Assembly: GCA_004369045.1 (NCBI GenBank)
Contig: ML213516.1
Location: 732,435-796,434, forward strand
From: Heliocybe sulcata
Taxonomy: Eukaryota > Basidiomycota > Agaricomycetes > Gloeophyllales > Gloeophyllaceae
Direction: 5' to 3'
DNA length: 64,000 nucleotides
The translations under genes were made by a program, and so were the position numbers. The notes below the pieces were generated by a model. The model saw only the letters and a program-made list of their open reading frames with translations, did not search any database and had not been told where the DNA came from. This document shows, piece after piece, positions 1 to 11,968 of the stretch. Position 1 is the stretch's first letter. Each line of letters opens with the position of its first letter.

Positions 1-1338
1 TGGGGAACTTCCGTGTGGTATTTATTGGCACAAGAGCAAGATGTCAGCAGGATTGGTTCCAGAAATGCGTGGAGAGGATGAGGAGCTTCCGTCGCAGAGG
101 TAGGGTCACGTAAAACACGTAACAGACTGGGTACCAGGAGCTTCAGAGGCATGATGGACTGTTGTAACATCTCCTGAGCACCGTGTCGAATATGCGCTAA
201 AGTACAAGTATTACCGACCTCGGGTAGCCACAAAAACTGCAGATATGTTCTGACCACGTATTGATCCGGTGTTTCTTTGCTACGATCACCATAGAACGGT
301 AAATCTCGGGAGGACGAGTTGAACGTTGTCCATTTTAATGGGTATGCAAGGTCAAGATTCAGTTCAAAGGGGAGTACGGACATGAGGGGTGGCAACCGTC
401 CTCTGCTGGTAAGCCGTTACCGAGGATCACGAATGGCGAAGAGACGCTCGTGCTCACGCGTCTCGTCGCATGTAACGCGGTCACCTGATGAACGTAACGC
501 GGCTCTGTCACGCTCTGCATTGACAACCTTCCGGGTTCTGCCGGCTGCTGGCGCTCTGGTATCTTTAAGTTTGCGACGTACAATCGGTTTGCTAAGGAGT
601 CACCGAGAGCGGTAACTTATCACTTCAGGTCGCATAAACTCTGATAGGAGCTCTTACGGTTAGCGATCTCTGCCTTAGGATTTTATGGGTGATGAGCGCA
701 TAGGGCCTCGGTGAGTGTGGATGCTTTCTGGATGGATGGAAACTCAGTGCGTCCTTAAAGTAAGTATATCTTCGCCGTTGAGGAGTCCGAGTGGATTATG
801 CGCTGATACACTGGAGCTAAATCAAACTCTACTCCCAAGTAGTATTTCGATGACTGCGGAAATAGAAGCCCGCAGGCTGCTGGGATGTCATGAAGGGCAT
901 TATGCGGCTGTTCCCCAGACATTTTTTCTCTCATCTCAATTTCAACCATCAACTGATTTCAAACGCGCGCATTTTGTCTGATCTTTTGAATGCAGCAGAT
1001 TCACGCATACAGACAACGTCGTCTTTGAATGACCTGCGGCAGCCATCTTCCCTGAGAGATGGGCGCTCGGACGGTTCCCGACTTTCTCGGTGTTTATGCA
1101 CCCCTCCCGGGGAAATGACGGCCATCTTAACTGAGCGCACCTTATGGCTGAAAATTAAATCTTATGGAATCGGGCGGCCAGCTCATGGCAACGACAGCTT
1201 CCGAGACGAAGGAACCCCGCGTTGATACAAGCCTCCACGTGCATGTACATATACCCCCGTATGGCGGCATAACTCCTCCCCTTCCTCACATCTTGTCTTC
1301 AGCACTCTTGTTCGGCTGCCCAGCTAGCGGGTGATGCT
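1..1338. other. No gene recognised
   Basis: Short ORFs on both strands only; none shows a domain, a consistent splice pattern or a protein-like composition that I can support. Confidence 0.4.
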
Positions 1339-3084
1339 ATGGTCGCCTGGACGGATCCCGATGTGATTGCTGATCAGACAGGTGTGTCATGCCTCTTGCG
1401 TCTCTTCGGACCCACTAACGCCTCCCTTCAGAGACGTTCGTGCACTTTGTGCACATACTGGGAGGACTGTATCTGTGAGTGTCTGCCCTGGTGTGTCAAG
1501 TTCGTACTGAAGGCAGCTTTGTGACGACAGAGCAGAGGTTCTCCTACGGTTCCCTTTCGAATGGGATGTCTATACGGGTAAACGGCCGCTACGGTGGACG
1601 ATGTTGGTAAGGTCCTGGCGACGACTAAAGATGCAGCTTGTTCTGAAGTGGCGCGCAGGTCTATATCCTGTCTCGGTGGTTGATGGTCCTCGATCTTGGT
1701 GTCTTTCTTGCCATGCTCAACGTGAAGACGGAAGTTAACTGCTCCGTACGTGCTCCTGACCCGAAATGTTTGTCTGTTAGCTCACGCCGGATCAGGCCGC
1801 CTTCAAAGCTGTCATTGTGAGGGATCCGTTTCTTCCCTTTATTGCTTTATTGAGCGTGGTTAGGGATTGGGTAACATTGCGGTCGGTCTGGCGTCTTTGC
1901 TCCTGATGATCCGCGCGTGCGTATACAGGACAGCCGAGGCACGGACAAATCTAACTGTTACTTCTCAGCGTCGCAATCAATGCGTCAAGGAAAATATATC
2001 TGTTCCCTCTCGTTGCTATCCTGCTCGTGAACTGGGCAACGCTTCTTCACGGTAAGCCCGTCATACTCTCGCTCCTTTCCGCTCTCACACTCCCCTTATT
2101 ACAGCCGTTTATGTGGTAAGTAACCAACCAAGGACACCAGAGTCCTGAGAACACCACTGACTTCTACTATTTCGGTATGATGGATTGATGGTTGAAGGCT
2201 GATGCTGTCTGGGACCCGCAATCGTCCGCGTGCTCGCTCAGGGACACACGCAGCTTCGCCGTGAATATCCTTGTCAGCTTCTTCGCGGACTTGGTGTTCA
2301 TGGGGGTAAGCTTCGTCTCCCTCGTGCGGAAGGAGGGGGTCAGTCGGCTGTGGCGGATGCTGTACCGCGAGGTGAGCTCATCCATCTTTACGCATTGGAG
2401 CTGAGCATTTAAGTTAGAGTAGGGTCTTATGTGCATGACTGTTGCGACTGCAGCTTATTTGATTCCTTCGGTATGAACTCATATCATTGGAACCAACGAG
2501 CTGAATATCGATTCATGTATGCGGTCTGGCTGTAGGTGTTTGTCCTTCTGAATTTGAACGGTGCGTCCTACGAAGATTTCGTGTACATCGTGTCATTTAA
2601 TCCGAGCGTACATACAGATATCATGAACTACGTGAGCGCCATGATTCTATAGATGCATCCGTGTCTGATTGTGCATCGTGGCACTCCGTAGATGTTCCAG
2701 CCATTCGCTTGTGAGTGATATTACTGCTACAAGTTATTCATATCTGACCCGGTCTATGTTTGCTCAGCTATAGTCATGTGTGTTCCTCTCAAAATCTATG
2801 TCCCTCGGGTCTTGTCTAATGCCATCCTATTTTACCAATCAGGGTCACTTGTTCCACTCGGATGTATCGGGAACTCTCCGAATTCCTGACTCCCTCTGTC
2901 GTACCGTACGTTGTATATCTACCCTATGACTGTTTATTTGTGCAAACACTGAACCCTTTACAGAGCCCATACCACCGCTGCCACGCGGCATAGTCTTGAA
3001 TTCTATAAACCGGGCGGCAAAATTACGCGTCACGGAACGGTTTCCGTCAAAATTGAAATGGAAACCGTCACGCAAACTGAGTAA
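1339..3084 (+). CDS. 7-TM-type membrane protein, agaricomycete family
   Basis: Probable multi-pass membrane protein of a family common in agaricomycetes with no assigned function. Clear exons are 1339-1381, 1432-1474, 1531-1606, 1659-1745, 1781-1816, 1864-1916, 1969-2051, 2105-2115 and 2198-2371, all in phase. Family marks seen are ETFVHFVHILGGLYL in the first TM, then FEWDVYTGKRPLRWTML, then the TM segments ILSRWLMVLDLGVFLAML, GNIAVGLASLLLMIRA and LFPLVAILLVNWATLLHG, then AVWDPQSSACSLRDTRSF. After 2371 the path is less certain: pieces VFVLLNLNG (about 2536), MFQPFA (about 2691) and TRMYRELSEFLTPSVV (about 2848) are recognisable. The last piece splices to a tail ending at TAA 3082-3084. One junction near 2371 would need a frame change, so the gene may be damaged there. 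Confidence 0.55.
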
Positions 3085-4820
3085 GTCCTCCATATTCTAG
3101 TAACACGAGGTACTGAAACTGCTTTGAAGCGCTACTTTTGGTACCGACAAGACGGTGGTCGACGAGTCCCACGTTTAGCACTGATGCGGCGAGAAACTTG
3201 GGACTTTGCAGACCAGTCTACCCGCTCGTCCACATTTTGATTTATCCACGTTCACATGCATATGAAGTATGGCATCTACCGCAGCGTTACCCTCTGGCAG
3301 GGATATTGGTTTCATAACCCCTCAAGGCATCTTACATCTCCCCTAACCCTACACTATCGAGACGGATGAATTTGCTTCCGGCGTAATTGTTCTTGGCCGA
3401 TCGGGTCGGACACGGGCGTTCCCGTCACTAAATGTCACTCTGATCAATAGAGATATTGCCTTCACAATCTATAGCGATCTTGCTGTGAACGCAGTCTGTC
3501 ACTGTCCAGTCACATCTGAGATGATTCTACCGCTACCTGTAACGGACGCTCATAGCTTAGTCGTGTTGGGCAGTATGCGGCGGACTTCCATTCCATCATT
3601 CGACTGAGATTGACCACAGGCATGTATATCGCAGTAAGCTACCACCGAGTTACGAGTCCTGAGTTTACGAAGGATGAGTCTTTGCATGCATTTTTTGGGC
3701 GCGCTGCCGAACGTTCCCGCCGTGGGAAAGTAGATGCCGAGGAATCGGAGTATGAACATCTTTGTAGTTATCAATACACTCAAATGAAACCCCGCCCCTA
3801 TTGAGACCACAAGCGGAGTACGAAACGCGTTTTGTAGTGGTCCCGATCACTAAGTCTTGTCGGTCTCCATGATGCTCACTCTTTTGCACCTCAAATTTTG
3901 AATATAAGCATATGAGAATGGGACCTGCGTACTGGAATATTTTCAAGATTTTATCACCCCTTTAGCATCCCTCACCCTTCAAACCTGTCGAATTCACCTC
4001 TGTTACCGTGGGAATACGCGTTGAATGGGACTTGTAGTCGGTGGCGCAGGTCAGTTGAGCCCGATTCTATGGCACGATGCGTGAAGTATATTCAACTGGA
4101 GGGTTTTATTTACCGGGATCACTGTAGTATTATATGTATAGTATTATATTTAGTGTTACTTAATCACAACGCTACCACAGGACTCGTAAAAATGCCACGT
4201 GAGCGGTGGCCGGTGTGAACTTGCTCACGCCTTCGAGACGAAGCAAGGAGATCTGATATTACAATGTAAACTACGACAGTTTATATACTCGAGTAAATAC
4301 TCCACTATGATATAAGACAAGAGAAATGAGTCACAAAGAATATCCAAGGTACAAGGAACAAAGTGGAATAAGTGGCGAATATACGACATAACTACAGAAA
4401 AGGTAACAGTCCAAATAAGGGAAAACATAACTCCAACACCGGCTACCCCCAAGTATTATCCACGACGTTGCGCTCTCTTGTCCGGCAACCACCCATGCCG
4501 AGTTACCGGCACCTCTGACCTTAGTGGGCAGTCGCTTTGCCTGATTCACTGCTCGATCTGGACGGCTGCAGTACTTCGGGTTGCCAGTGACCGCACAACG
4601 CCAGGCTGACTATGTGAAAGAGATATCCGTTTTCCAGATATACTGACACTACACGGCCTTAGCCAGCTCAGAAGCCTTTAGGTCCGGTTCGACCGTAGGG
4701 GCCAGTATAAGAGTGTCCTCGAGGCATACAGAATGCATCACTGGACGCCCCTCCGCCTGCTGAGACCTCCTCCTCATCTTAGCGCATTCCTTCTTGATTT
4801 GCTATAGTATTTGGTTAAGC
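3085..4820. other. No gene recognised
   Basis: About 1.7 kb between the 7-TM gene and the GMC gene. It is AT-rich in parts (4080-4170, 4240-4400) and no coding signature was found on either strand. Confidence 0.4.
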
Positions 4821-7800
4821 ATGCCTGCTAAGCTCGAAGAGGTAGCGGAACGGAGTTTCGACTTCGTCATTGTTGGTGCGTGGATATCCACGTCCTCAGA
4901 TGAGGCTACAGCTGAATCTTGCTGCAGGTGGAGGAGTGCGTATATTTCGCTCGCGCTGTGAAACGGCTCTTGGCTGATTTTGCGCAGACCGCAGGTCTTT
5001 GCTTGGCAGCACGCTTGACCGAAGACCCGGACGTATCCGTCTGCGTACTTGAAGCGGGTGCCGCCCATCTAAATGACCCAAATCTCCGTATGCATCCATA
5101 CGAGCCTTTATGAGGAACATATTGTATCTTATGCTATACTATCTGTAGTTCGACCCGCTTCCTTCGGGACACACTTTGGACAACCTCATTACGATTGGTG
5201 CTTCCGCACAGTAGGTTCTTCAGCTGCAACACCCATGGCCGCCAAGCTGACTTTGTTGACAGAAAGCACAGAAACACTGCAATGGCACCCAATTCTTATG
5301 GCAAAGGTTCGGGATCCCTCCTCGTGAAGCAATCAAACCCTCATTTCGTGCAGAGGTAAAGGTCTCGGAGGAAGCTCCGGGATAAACTTCTTATGCTGGA
5401 GCAAACCTCCGAAAGACGACATTAACGGTATGTACAGCCACTTGTCCATCAGTCGCCCAATGGCTAACTCGCTGCATAGACATAGAACGATTAGGAAACC
5501 CAGGGTGGAATTGGGACACCTACCAGAGGTATTCACACAAAACCGAGAAGTAAATAACTGCTCCTATTTTATATGGCACGCTTAACTCGCGTAGATTCGT
5601 CTATCCTACACCGGAGACTCAGCATAGAGAGAAGCTGGGACTGGACCACTGGGAAAGTGGTGATCAAGGTCCACTGCTCACAGCGTTCCCCGCGAGGATA
5701 CCTAAAGCCGAGCTGGAGGTGCAACAGGTATGTTGTATCAAAGCTCTTCCAGGGTATGACGATGTGACGCGTAAGGCGCTCATATAATGTTTAGACTTTG
5801 CTGAATCTTGGATTGAGTGCAGCTCACGCTCCTGTGGGTATATCTCAAGTCGTCTTTGACCCTTGTTGCTGATGGAAGGTGTATTATTTTAGCTTGGTGG
5901 TGATGTGAGCGGGTGTGCGAGCTATGAATCGTCCTTCGTCGCTGACGACCGATCGACTTGAACTCTGTAGCCTTACGGGGTATTTTTCAGTCCCAACACC
6001 GTCGATCCGGAAACGCATACTAGGACTTACGCTACGACTGTAAGGACCTCTTTCTATCTCGTGAATATCAGACTATTCGGACTTGTTTGTACTTGCAGGC
6101 ATTCTACCTCCCCAACATTCATCGTCCCAACCTCACAGTCCTCGTTCACGCACATGCTAACAAGATCATCTTGGACTCTGAGAAACCTGATGGTTTAGCG
6201 AAGGCGACCGGTGTTGAGTTTGAATGTGACGGGAATACATGCGTCGTCACAGCAAAGAAGGAAGTTATACTCTGTACAGGGTACGTCGACCTGCTAAGCG
6301 ATTGACGCGCATGCTGACACTTATGATGATTTTCCGTAGCGCTCTCAAATCGCCACAGCTTCTTGAGTTATCTGGCATCGGTCAGACGGAAGTTCTTGAC
6401 ACTATCGGGGTTGATTCCGTTGTTGAGTTACCCGGAGTTGGGGAGAACGTGCAAGAACATGTATTCGCTGGTATCGTTTATGGTATGAATTCCGCTCATG
6501 CGTCCTCACGAGCGAAATAGTTGATGGAAGTGCGCTTTTATAGAGCTGAAGGACGATGCAGCCTTCGAGACTCTGGATATATTGAGAGATCCAAAGGTGG
6601 CCGCTGAGCACATCGAGCTGCAGTGAGTGTCCTTTCTTGGGGACGCGCCCCTGCTAATGGGGGGAGCAGTGCCGTCGGCCAGGGCGTGTATACGACAGGC
6701 ATCGTTGGTTTCGCGTTTGCTCCCTTGTCTGCGTACTCTCCAACCGCAGCTAAGAGCCTGTACTCTGCCATGAAGGAGAAAGTGGAAAGAGAGTCAGCGA
6801 GGTACGGAAAGCCTGGGTTAAAGGACATGGTCGACATTCAGGTCCGTGTACATCCGTTCTATTGAAGGCTGAATTGTGAATCTTAGGCCTATCATGCCTC
6901 TCTAGCTTGAACGGCTGCAACGAGGTGCGCCGTCGTGTGAGATTATCAGCTATCCAGGATTTTTGGGATTTCCCTGTATGTCCACGCTTTGGATGTCATG
7001 CTGGGGTTATTCACAATTGGTCCTTGAAAAGCGCCACCTAAACCGGGAAAGAAGTATATCTCTATCTTAGTTGCGATGAACCACAATTTCTCGAGAGGAA
7101 CCATTGTGAGTACTCACAATGATGCGTTGGACGAGAAGTAAGCTCAAGAGATGCATCAGCATTCTACGACGCGAGACCCGAGAGACGACCCTGAATTTGA
7201 TCCTCATTATTTCGAGGAGGATATAGGTCTGCGGTAGTGACATGTTCTCAACATACTAATGCTGATTATGTGGGCCCATCGTGTAGATTTGCAGACGTTC
7301 GTGGAAACCGTAAAGTTCGTGCGGACGAAGCTTGGGAAGACCGCACCGTTCTGTCATATGATTGGTACGCCATCTACGATCAGTTGCACGCGTGTTCTCA
7401 ATTTCTTGTTTGTACAGCCGAGGAGCTGAATCCCGGGCCCGAGGTGGAAAGTGATGAGGACATTGCCGGTGTGCTTATCGTTCGATGTCTTCATGGTTGG
7501 AAGATCTGATGGACGCTTTGTCAGACTGGCTGAAGAGCTTTATGATGACCACTTATCGTATGCACTCATTGCTCGCCTATAGATCTACCGACGTAACCTT
7601 CTCTTACAGACACGGTCGGGTCGTGTTCTATGCTTCCGGAGGAAAAGGGGGGCGTGGTCTCTCCAGATCTGAAGGTATTCTATTCCCTTGCTCCGGGCCT
7701 GTATTTCCCTTGATGACTGTCATACGTAGGTGTACGGAACGCAGAACGTCCGAGTCGTCGATTTGTCCATTGTCCCGCTCCATATTGCTGCGCATACGCA

Positions 7801-7995
7801 AGGTGAGCCGACTCTCTTGACCCAGAGCAGGGCGGAGCTGACGGATGACTCTTCAGCGACCGCCTACGCCATAGCAGAACAGGGTGAGTATCTCCGTTTT
7901 TGTCACTGGTTATGTGTTGCGCTGACCATGGAATTCCTTCAACAGCTGCTGACATTGTGAAGGCCGCCTATACTTCGCAGGGATCCCATAGGTAG
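4821..7995 (+). CDS. GMC oxidoreductase, FAD-dependent (25 exons)
   Basis: Glucose-methanol-choline family flavoenzyme, expected to oxidise an alcohol or aldehyde. The substrate cannot be told from sequence. Exons: 4821-4875, 4928-4935, 4988-5087, 5149-5214, 5267-5306, 5354-5427, 5480-5549, 5595-5727, 5795-5833, 5893-5912, 5991-6039, 6099-6280, 6340-6482, 6544-6622, 6670-6841, 6906-6975, 7032-7105, 7151-7226, 7287-7364, 7418-7468, 7525-7557, 7610-7674, 7730-7802, 7857-7883 and 7946-7995. They sum to 608 aa with no stop. Visible motifs are the FAD Rossmann loop VIVGGGTAGL near the N-terminus, GMC signature 1 (GKGLGGSSGINFLCW), signature 2 (GALKSPQLLELSGIG) and a catalytic-type His in YHTVGSCSMLP. 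The C-terminal VVDLSIVPLHIAAHTQAT carries the second active-site His. There is no signal peptide, so it is probably intracellular, unlike secreted aryl-alcohol oxidases. The acceptors at 5267 and 5991 were chosen because they alone keep the conserved frame. Confidence 0.85.
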
Positions 7996-8248
7996 AGATG
8001 ATGAAAAAAAGTAGCATGGTCTACGAGAGGACTGTAACAATTTAGCTGGCGCCATCTTGTGCACAACCCGATTCATGTCTTACTTGGAGTATAAGTACTA
8101 GTGTCAGGAGCGAGCTCGAGTGCGTTTGCTTTCAAGTGCCCCTTAACCTGCCCTGAAGCTTGTATTATGTCACGTGACTCCAAAGAACTTGGGTCTACAT
8201 TTTCGGTTTTGCGAAGAGTCGTGGGCCCGGTGCAGCGTTCTGGATATT

Positions 8249-9485
8249 ATGTCCCTTCGTGCTTCATGTTTCAATTTATCGAGGCGCACTCTTGAAAAGA
8301 TTCCCTCTGGCTCGTGTTTGGCCCCGGCACGGACAGCGCTCGGTCAGTTCGCCGTCTACCGTGCAATAGCGGTTCATTAACAAGTTTAATGCAGCATGGA
8401 GGCGGCATCAGCACGGGAGCGCAGCAAAAGCGACAAAAGAAGATGAAGAGGATTCCCGTTGGCGGCCTTCTCGAAGAACAAGTAGCGGGCCACGGCCAAC
8501 TGCGACCACGTCAAGACCGCGGACAGAATATAGTACTGGCCATCTCACTGAGCACCTGAATAAGGTGTTCGCGCCGCTTGACTTCCCCCACGACCTGGCA
8601 CGACGACTATTAACGCACCAGCATCACGCAGATGCCAACAGCGGACACAACGGGCGATTCGCCTTCTTGGGTGCGTACTATGGCGCGTCTCTGAAAATCG
8701 TATTCAACTCTGGAATGCCTGTGTCTTAGGTCGACGCGTCATAGAGATGTACACCATGCTCTTTCTCGACTCTGTGCCTCCTTCTCTTCTCCCGCCAGGT
8801 CTTGAATTCGACGTGACCGCCGCGCAGATGCTTAAAACGCACCTCCTTGGAGAGCATGTCGCGCGAGATTGGAATATCTGGACTGAGCTGCGGTGGGTGC
8901 CGAATCTTCCGAGGCCGGTGGGAGCGCGGCGGGACAGGGAGACGGACGGGCAGGATAGGGAGGCCGAGCAGGAGGAGTTCAGGAGGCAGTTGGCTACGCT
9001 GGAGGGTGTCGAGAGAGCCAAGATGATGAGGTATGTGGGTTTGTACAAGGTGGCGGGACTTGCGGTGGAGGCTATCGCGGGTGGGATCTATCATCAGTTT
9101 GTGCGTATTGTTCATTATTGTCCACTATGCTTGCTTTACTGACAGAAATTCTGCGTCGTCTATGAAGGGCGGTACGGTGGCCCACAGAATATTCCACACG
9201 CGCATTCTCCCACATCTGCTTCTACCTGGTAGCACAGAGGGACTTCCCGACTCGCTACACTCGTACGCCATCGAAATCAGCGAGAAATTAGGCGGTTCGC
9301 CGACACCGGAACCGACCCTACCGACACCAATCCTTCCAAAACATGGCCCCTCTGTATTGGAGTCTGTCTCCGAATCCGTCGAGGAAGACGGGCCATCCCC
9401 GGCTGAGGAGGCTTACGCGCCGCCGAGCCCGCTACCTCCTAGACCCCCGACGAAGGAGTCTAGGAAGGGGGACCCGATAGTGTGA
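8249..9485 (+). CDS. Mitochondrial ribosomal protein of RNase III fold (mL57/YmL15-like)
   Basis: Probable mitochondrial large-subunit ribosomal protein built on an RNase III fold. Exons 8249-8342, 8395-8670, 8730-9100 and 9168-9485 give 352 aa. The N-terminus is Arg/Ser-rich without acidic residues at first, as in a mitochondrial presequence. The RNase III-like core runs from LTEHLNKVFAPLDFPHDLA through LTHQHHADANSGHNGRFAFLG into RRVIEMYTMLFL, and ends near AGGIYHQFGGTVAHRIFHTR. In active RNase III the signature is ERLEFLGD; here it reads GRFAFLGR, so the acidic catalytic residues are gone, as in structural mL57 and mL44. The C-terminal 60 residues are Pro/Glu-rich. Assignment to mL57 rather than another RNase III-fold mitoribosomal protein is by resemblance only. 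It converges with the minus-strand gene ending at 9542. Confidence 0.7.
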
Positions 9486-9541
9486 GTTGTTACTTCGGGA
9501 GCGAGACGTTGTGGTGCTGGTTGCTCATGTATCGAAAGCTT

Positions 9542-11230
9542 TTAGAGCTTTATAATATAGACCACGTAGTGGTGATTGCCGCAGCTTCTTGATGGCCACT
9601 TCAAGCATCTTTGAAGGTTCACCGACGTTTGACTGGTATTGGGACGAATGAGAGGACGACCAATTGGAAGACCATCCATATATTGACGCGCCCCTTCAGT
9701 ACTGACATCATAGGGCCCCTTCGTTGACAAGGTATATCTCCCGACCTCGGGCTCCACATGAGGCTGAACAAAAGCCAAAATCTTGCCGCTGCGCAAGGAT
9801 ACTGCGTATATGCTCTGACTTCTGTCTAGGCCCATACTGTCCCTCCAATGACCGTCTGGTCAGCTACATTCGCCTGCATCCAGAGCTTACGCCGCTGTAT
9901 CTCGTCAGGCGGGTAGACCGCCATTGCACTTTCCCTTCGGCTCCGTCTACCCCCGGTGAACACCATCCTGTAGTTGTGCTGATCCGCCTAAGAGAGTCCA
10001 ATTCTGTGAGTAGGGGTTTTGAGGGCGGAGGGGGAACTGGAGGAGGTAAAGGACGTCCAGTAGGCGATTTGCTTCGGACAAGAGGAGCTTCTCGGTCTAA
10101 GAGGGGCTAGGAGAGGAAATGTAGGAGGGGAAGCATGAGCGTACGGTGTGGAAGGGCGAGAAGGTGGCGCCGGCGTTAGGAGCGGTGCTGAATGTTTGTC
10201 TGTGGGTCTTGGATATTCAAGAATGAAGCTTCGCACTTGGTGCCTGAAAACTAACAGCGAACTGTGAGTGCCATGGAAATATATTGTGAAGCGAGACGTG
10301 GATTTACCATTGAATAGGAAGTAGGGGTTGGAGGTGTGCATAGCACCTTGGTCGGGCGTGATCGGTCTACGAATATCACCGCTTTGTCAAGGCAGGGCGA
10401 GTGTGGTGTGACGGAGCTGGCTGATGTCTAAGCGAGGCGAGGATGTTGAGGCAGTAGCCCATGGAGACGGCGGTGATGCCCACGGGGTGTTGCGCGACTC
10501 AGTCATGCATGCGGAAACCTTCCTCGGTCTAGTGGGATGTTCATCACTCCCGCCTATCAGGATGTGAAATGGGTGCTGACTGCGTAGCGGTGCCCTCGCG
10601 CTAGAGCTATGTCAGTACTTCCGAGTCGATGGCGTCAGTGAACGCGATCCTGACACAGATGTATTATTATTGCAGGCATCTTGTCTCCCTCGGATGCATT
10701 GGTGGAGTTCCATATGCTGACTGTGAAAGAATCTGACTGCTCGGTAGCTCTTTCGTCTTCCTTCCACGGGCGGCGCTTACCTTCGGAAGCAGCACCTACC
10801 GTAGCTGGCCGTTGTATACATGGCGGACCCTAGTAACTAGGACGCCGCGCCTGTCTACCATGGACTCGTCTACCTGTTGCGGAGCCCTGAAGCGCAGGTG
10901 CCAGGGAGGCTGAGTGTATGGTGTACTCGAGCTCCCGAAGAACGCCACAGGTCCGTCGGAGATCCGGATTGAGGAAGTCGTGGTGCCAGCATATCCGGAA
11001 CTGAGCTCTGCCATTTTTGTGGCAGCCAATAGAAAGAAGGACAGCCAGAGGCCCAGGTTAGCCTCGCGCTCAACCAGGCTGTAGGAAACTATGAGAGGAG
11101 CAGGATTTATCACTTCCTCCGACTCATTATGCCATTTCTGAACGAGTGATTTGCTGAGATGTTGCTCTGCAAGCTCGTGCCACCCGGCAGATACCGGGCC
11201 GTTTGGCTCACGTGGATCGTGACGCCACAC
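9542..11230 (-). CDS. Unknown multi-exon gene, possibly membrane protein
   Basis: A minus-strand gene is likely here because long protein-like stretches lie in order between a convergent neighbour (stop at 9485) and a divergent one (start at 11289). The 5' part (11230 down to about 10870) starts MWRHDPREPNGPVSAGW and contains one hydrophobic segment, LGLWLSFFLLAATKM. Further down come VGITAVSMGYCLNILASLR (about 10470), DIRRPITPDQGAMHTSNPYF (about 10360) and FRHQVRSFILEYPRP (about 10230), with a good donor GTAAATCC about 10310. Then follow a Pro/Ser-rich linker, EIQRRKLWMQANVADQTVIG (about 9880) and a C-terminal exon stopping at 9542. I do not recognise the family, and the exact exon joins are not resolved. 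Confidence 0.4.
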
Positions 11231-11288
11231 GCATCTTGAACTTGGCCTGAGCGTCCGCGCACGAAGTTGCCACTATCCGCGACGACGT

Positions 11289-11968
11289 ATGTTATGCACT
11301 GCACGATGCGCCCATCCCCGTTGTTCACTAGGAACTGTAAAAGGGTCTGCTCGATCGGCAACCCGACATACTCTCGCTCCTGATAGCAAGGCTCCTGAGA
11401 ATTTGCGGACTCCGACCTCGGTGGCCATAGAGCAGTGGAAGCGACCCAACCGCGGAGGGCAGAACCTCTCTGACCGGTATCGACGGCTTGAGAGGTCACT
11501 CAGAGGGAAAGCGGCGTTATCCGAATTCATTGAAGATCTTCCTGGAGACACGACCGTAACTTCACCGCCGGACAGGGAGGTTCACCCCGTTCATAGGGCA
11601 CCTGGGACGGTGAAGACATTCAGAGGACTGGTCATTCCGGAGGAGCCAAAGCCACCTGCTGATGATGGTACGTCCCCTCCCGCTGCTCAGTCGAAGTAGA
11701 TTAACTCCTCTCAGAATGTTGCATGTCGGGGTGTGCCGTCTGTGTATACGATCTTTACGAAGAATCTTTGCAAGCATACAAGGCGTCTGTTAGTGCGCTA
11801 CGCTCGAGCCTGAAAGCAAGCAATGTCCCTGAGCGCGAGTGGCCTAACTCTATCCGGGAGTCCAAAGACTCTTCCTTGGGATCTAACGTCAATACGGCAA
11901 GAGACGTGACTATGAGCGCCTTCGAAGAGCTAGAGCGGATGCTGCAGCAGAAGAAAGCGGAAGCGTGA
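11289..11968 (+). CDS. Oxidoreductase-like domain protein (OXLD1 type)
   Basis: Small protein with the oxidoreductase-like N-terminal domain known from human OXLD1 and fungal relatives, probably mitochondrial and of unclear function. Exons 11289-11667 and 11715-11968 give 210 aa. The join restores the diagnostic Cys cluster DDECCMSGCAVCVYDLYEESL (four Cys in CC-x3-C-x2-C). The Arg-rich, acid-poor first 45 residues fit a mitochondrial targeting sequence. The C-terminal third is helical (SAFEELERMLQQKKAEA). The start is the first ATG in frame after the divergent neighbour, 58 bases away from that gene's putative ATG. Confidence 0.75.

Noticed and set aside
4680-4705. GGTTCGACC-like box as possible tRNA
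   Set aside because: No matching acceptor stem, D-arm or anticodon arm could be drawn around it.
9724-10110. 128-codon plus-strand ORF
   Set aside because: It overlaps protein-like minus-strand exons with better splice context, and its composition (Gly/Arg runs) is that of an antisense shadow.
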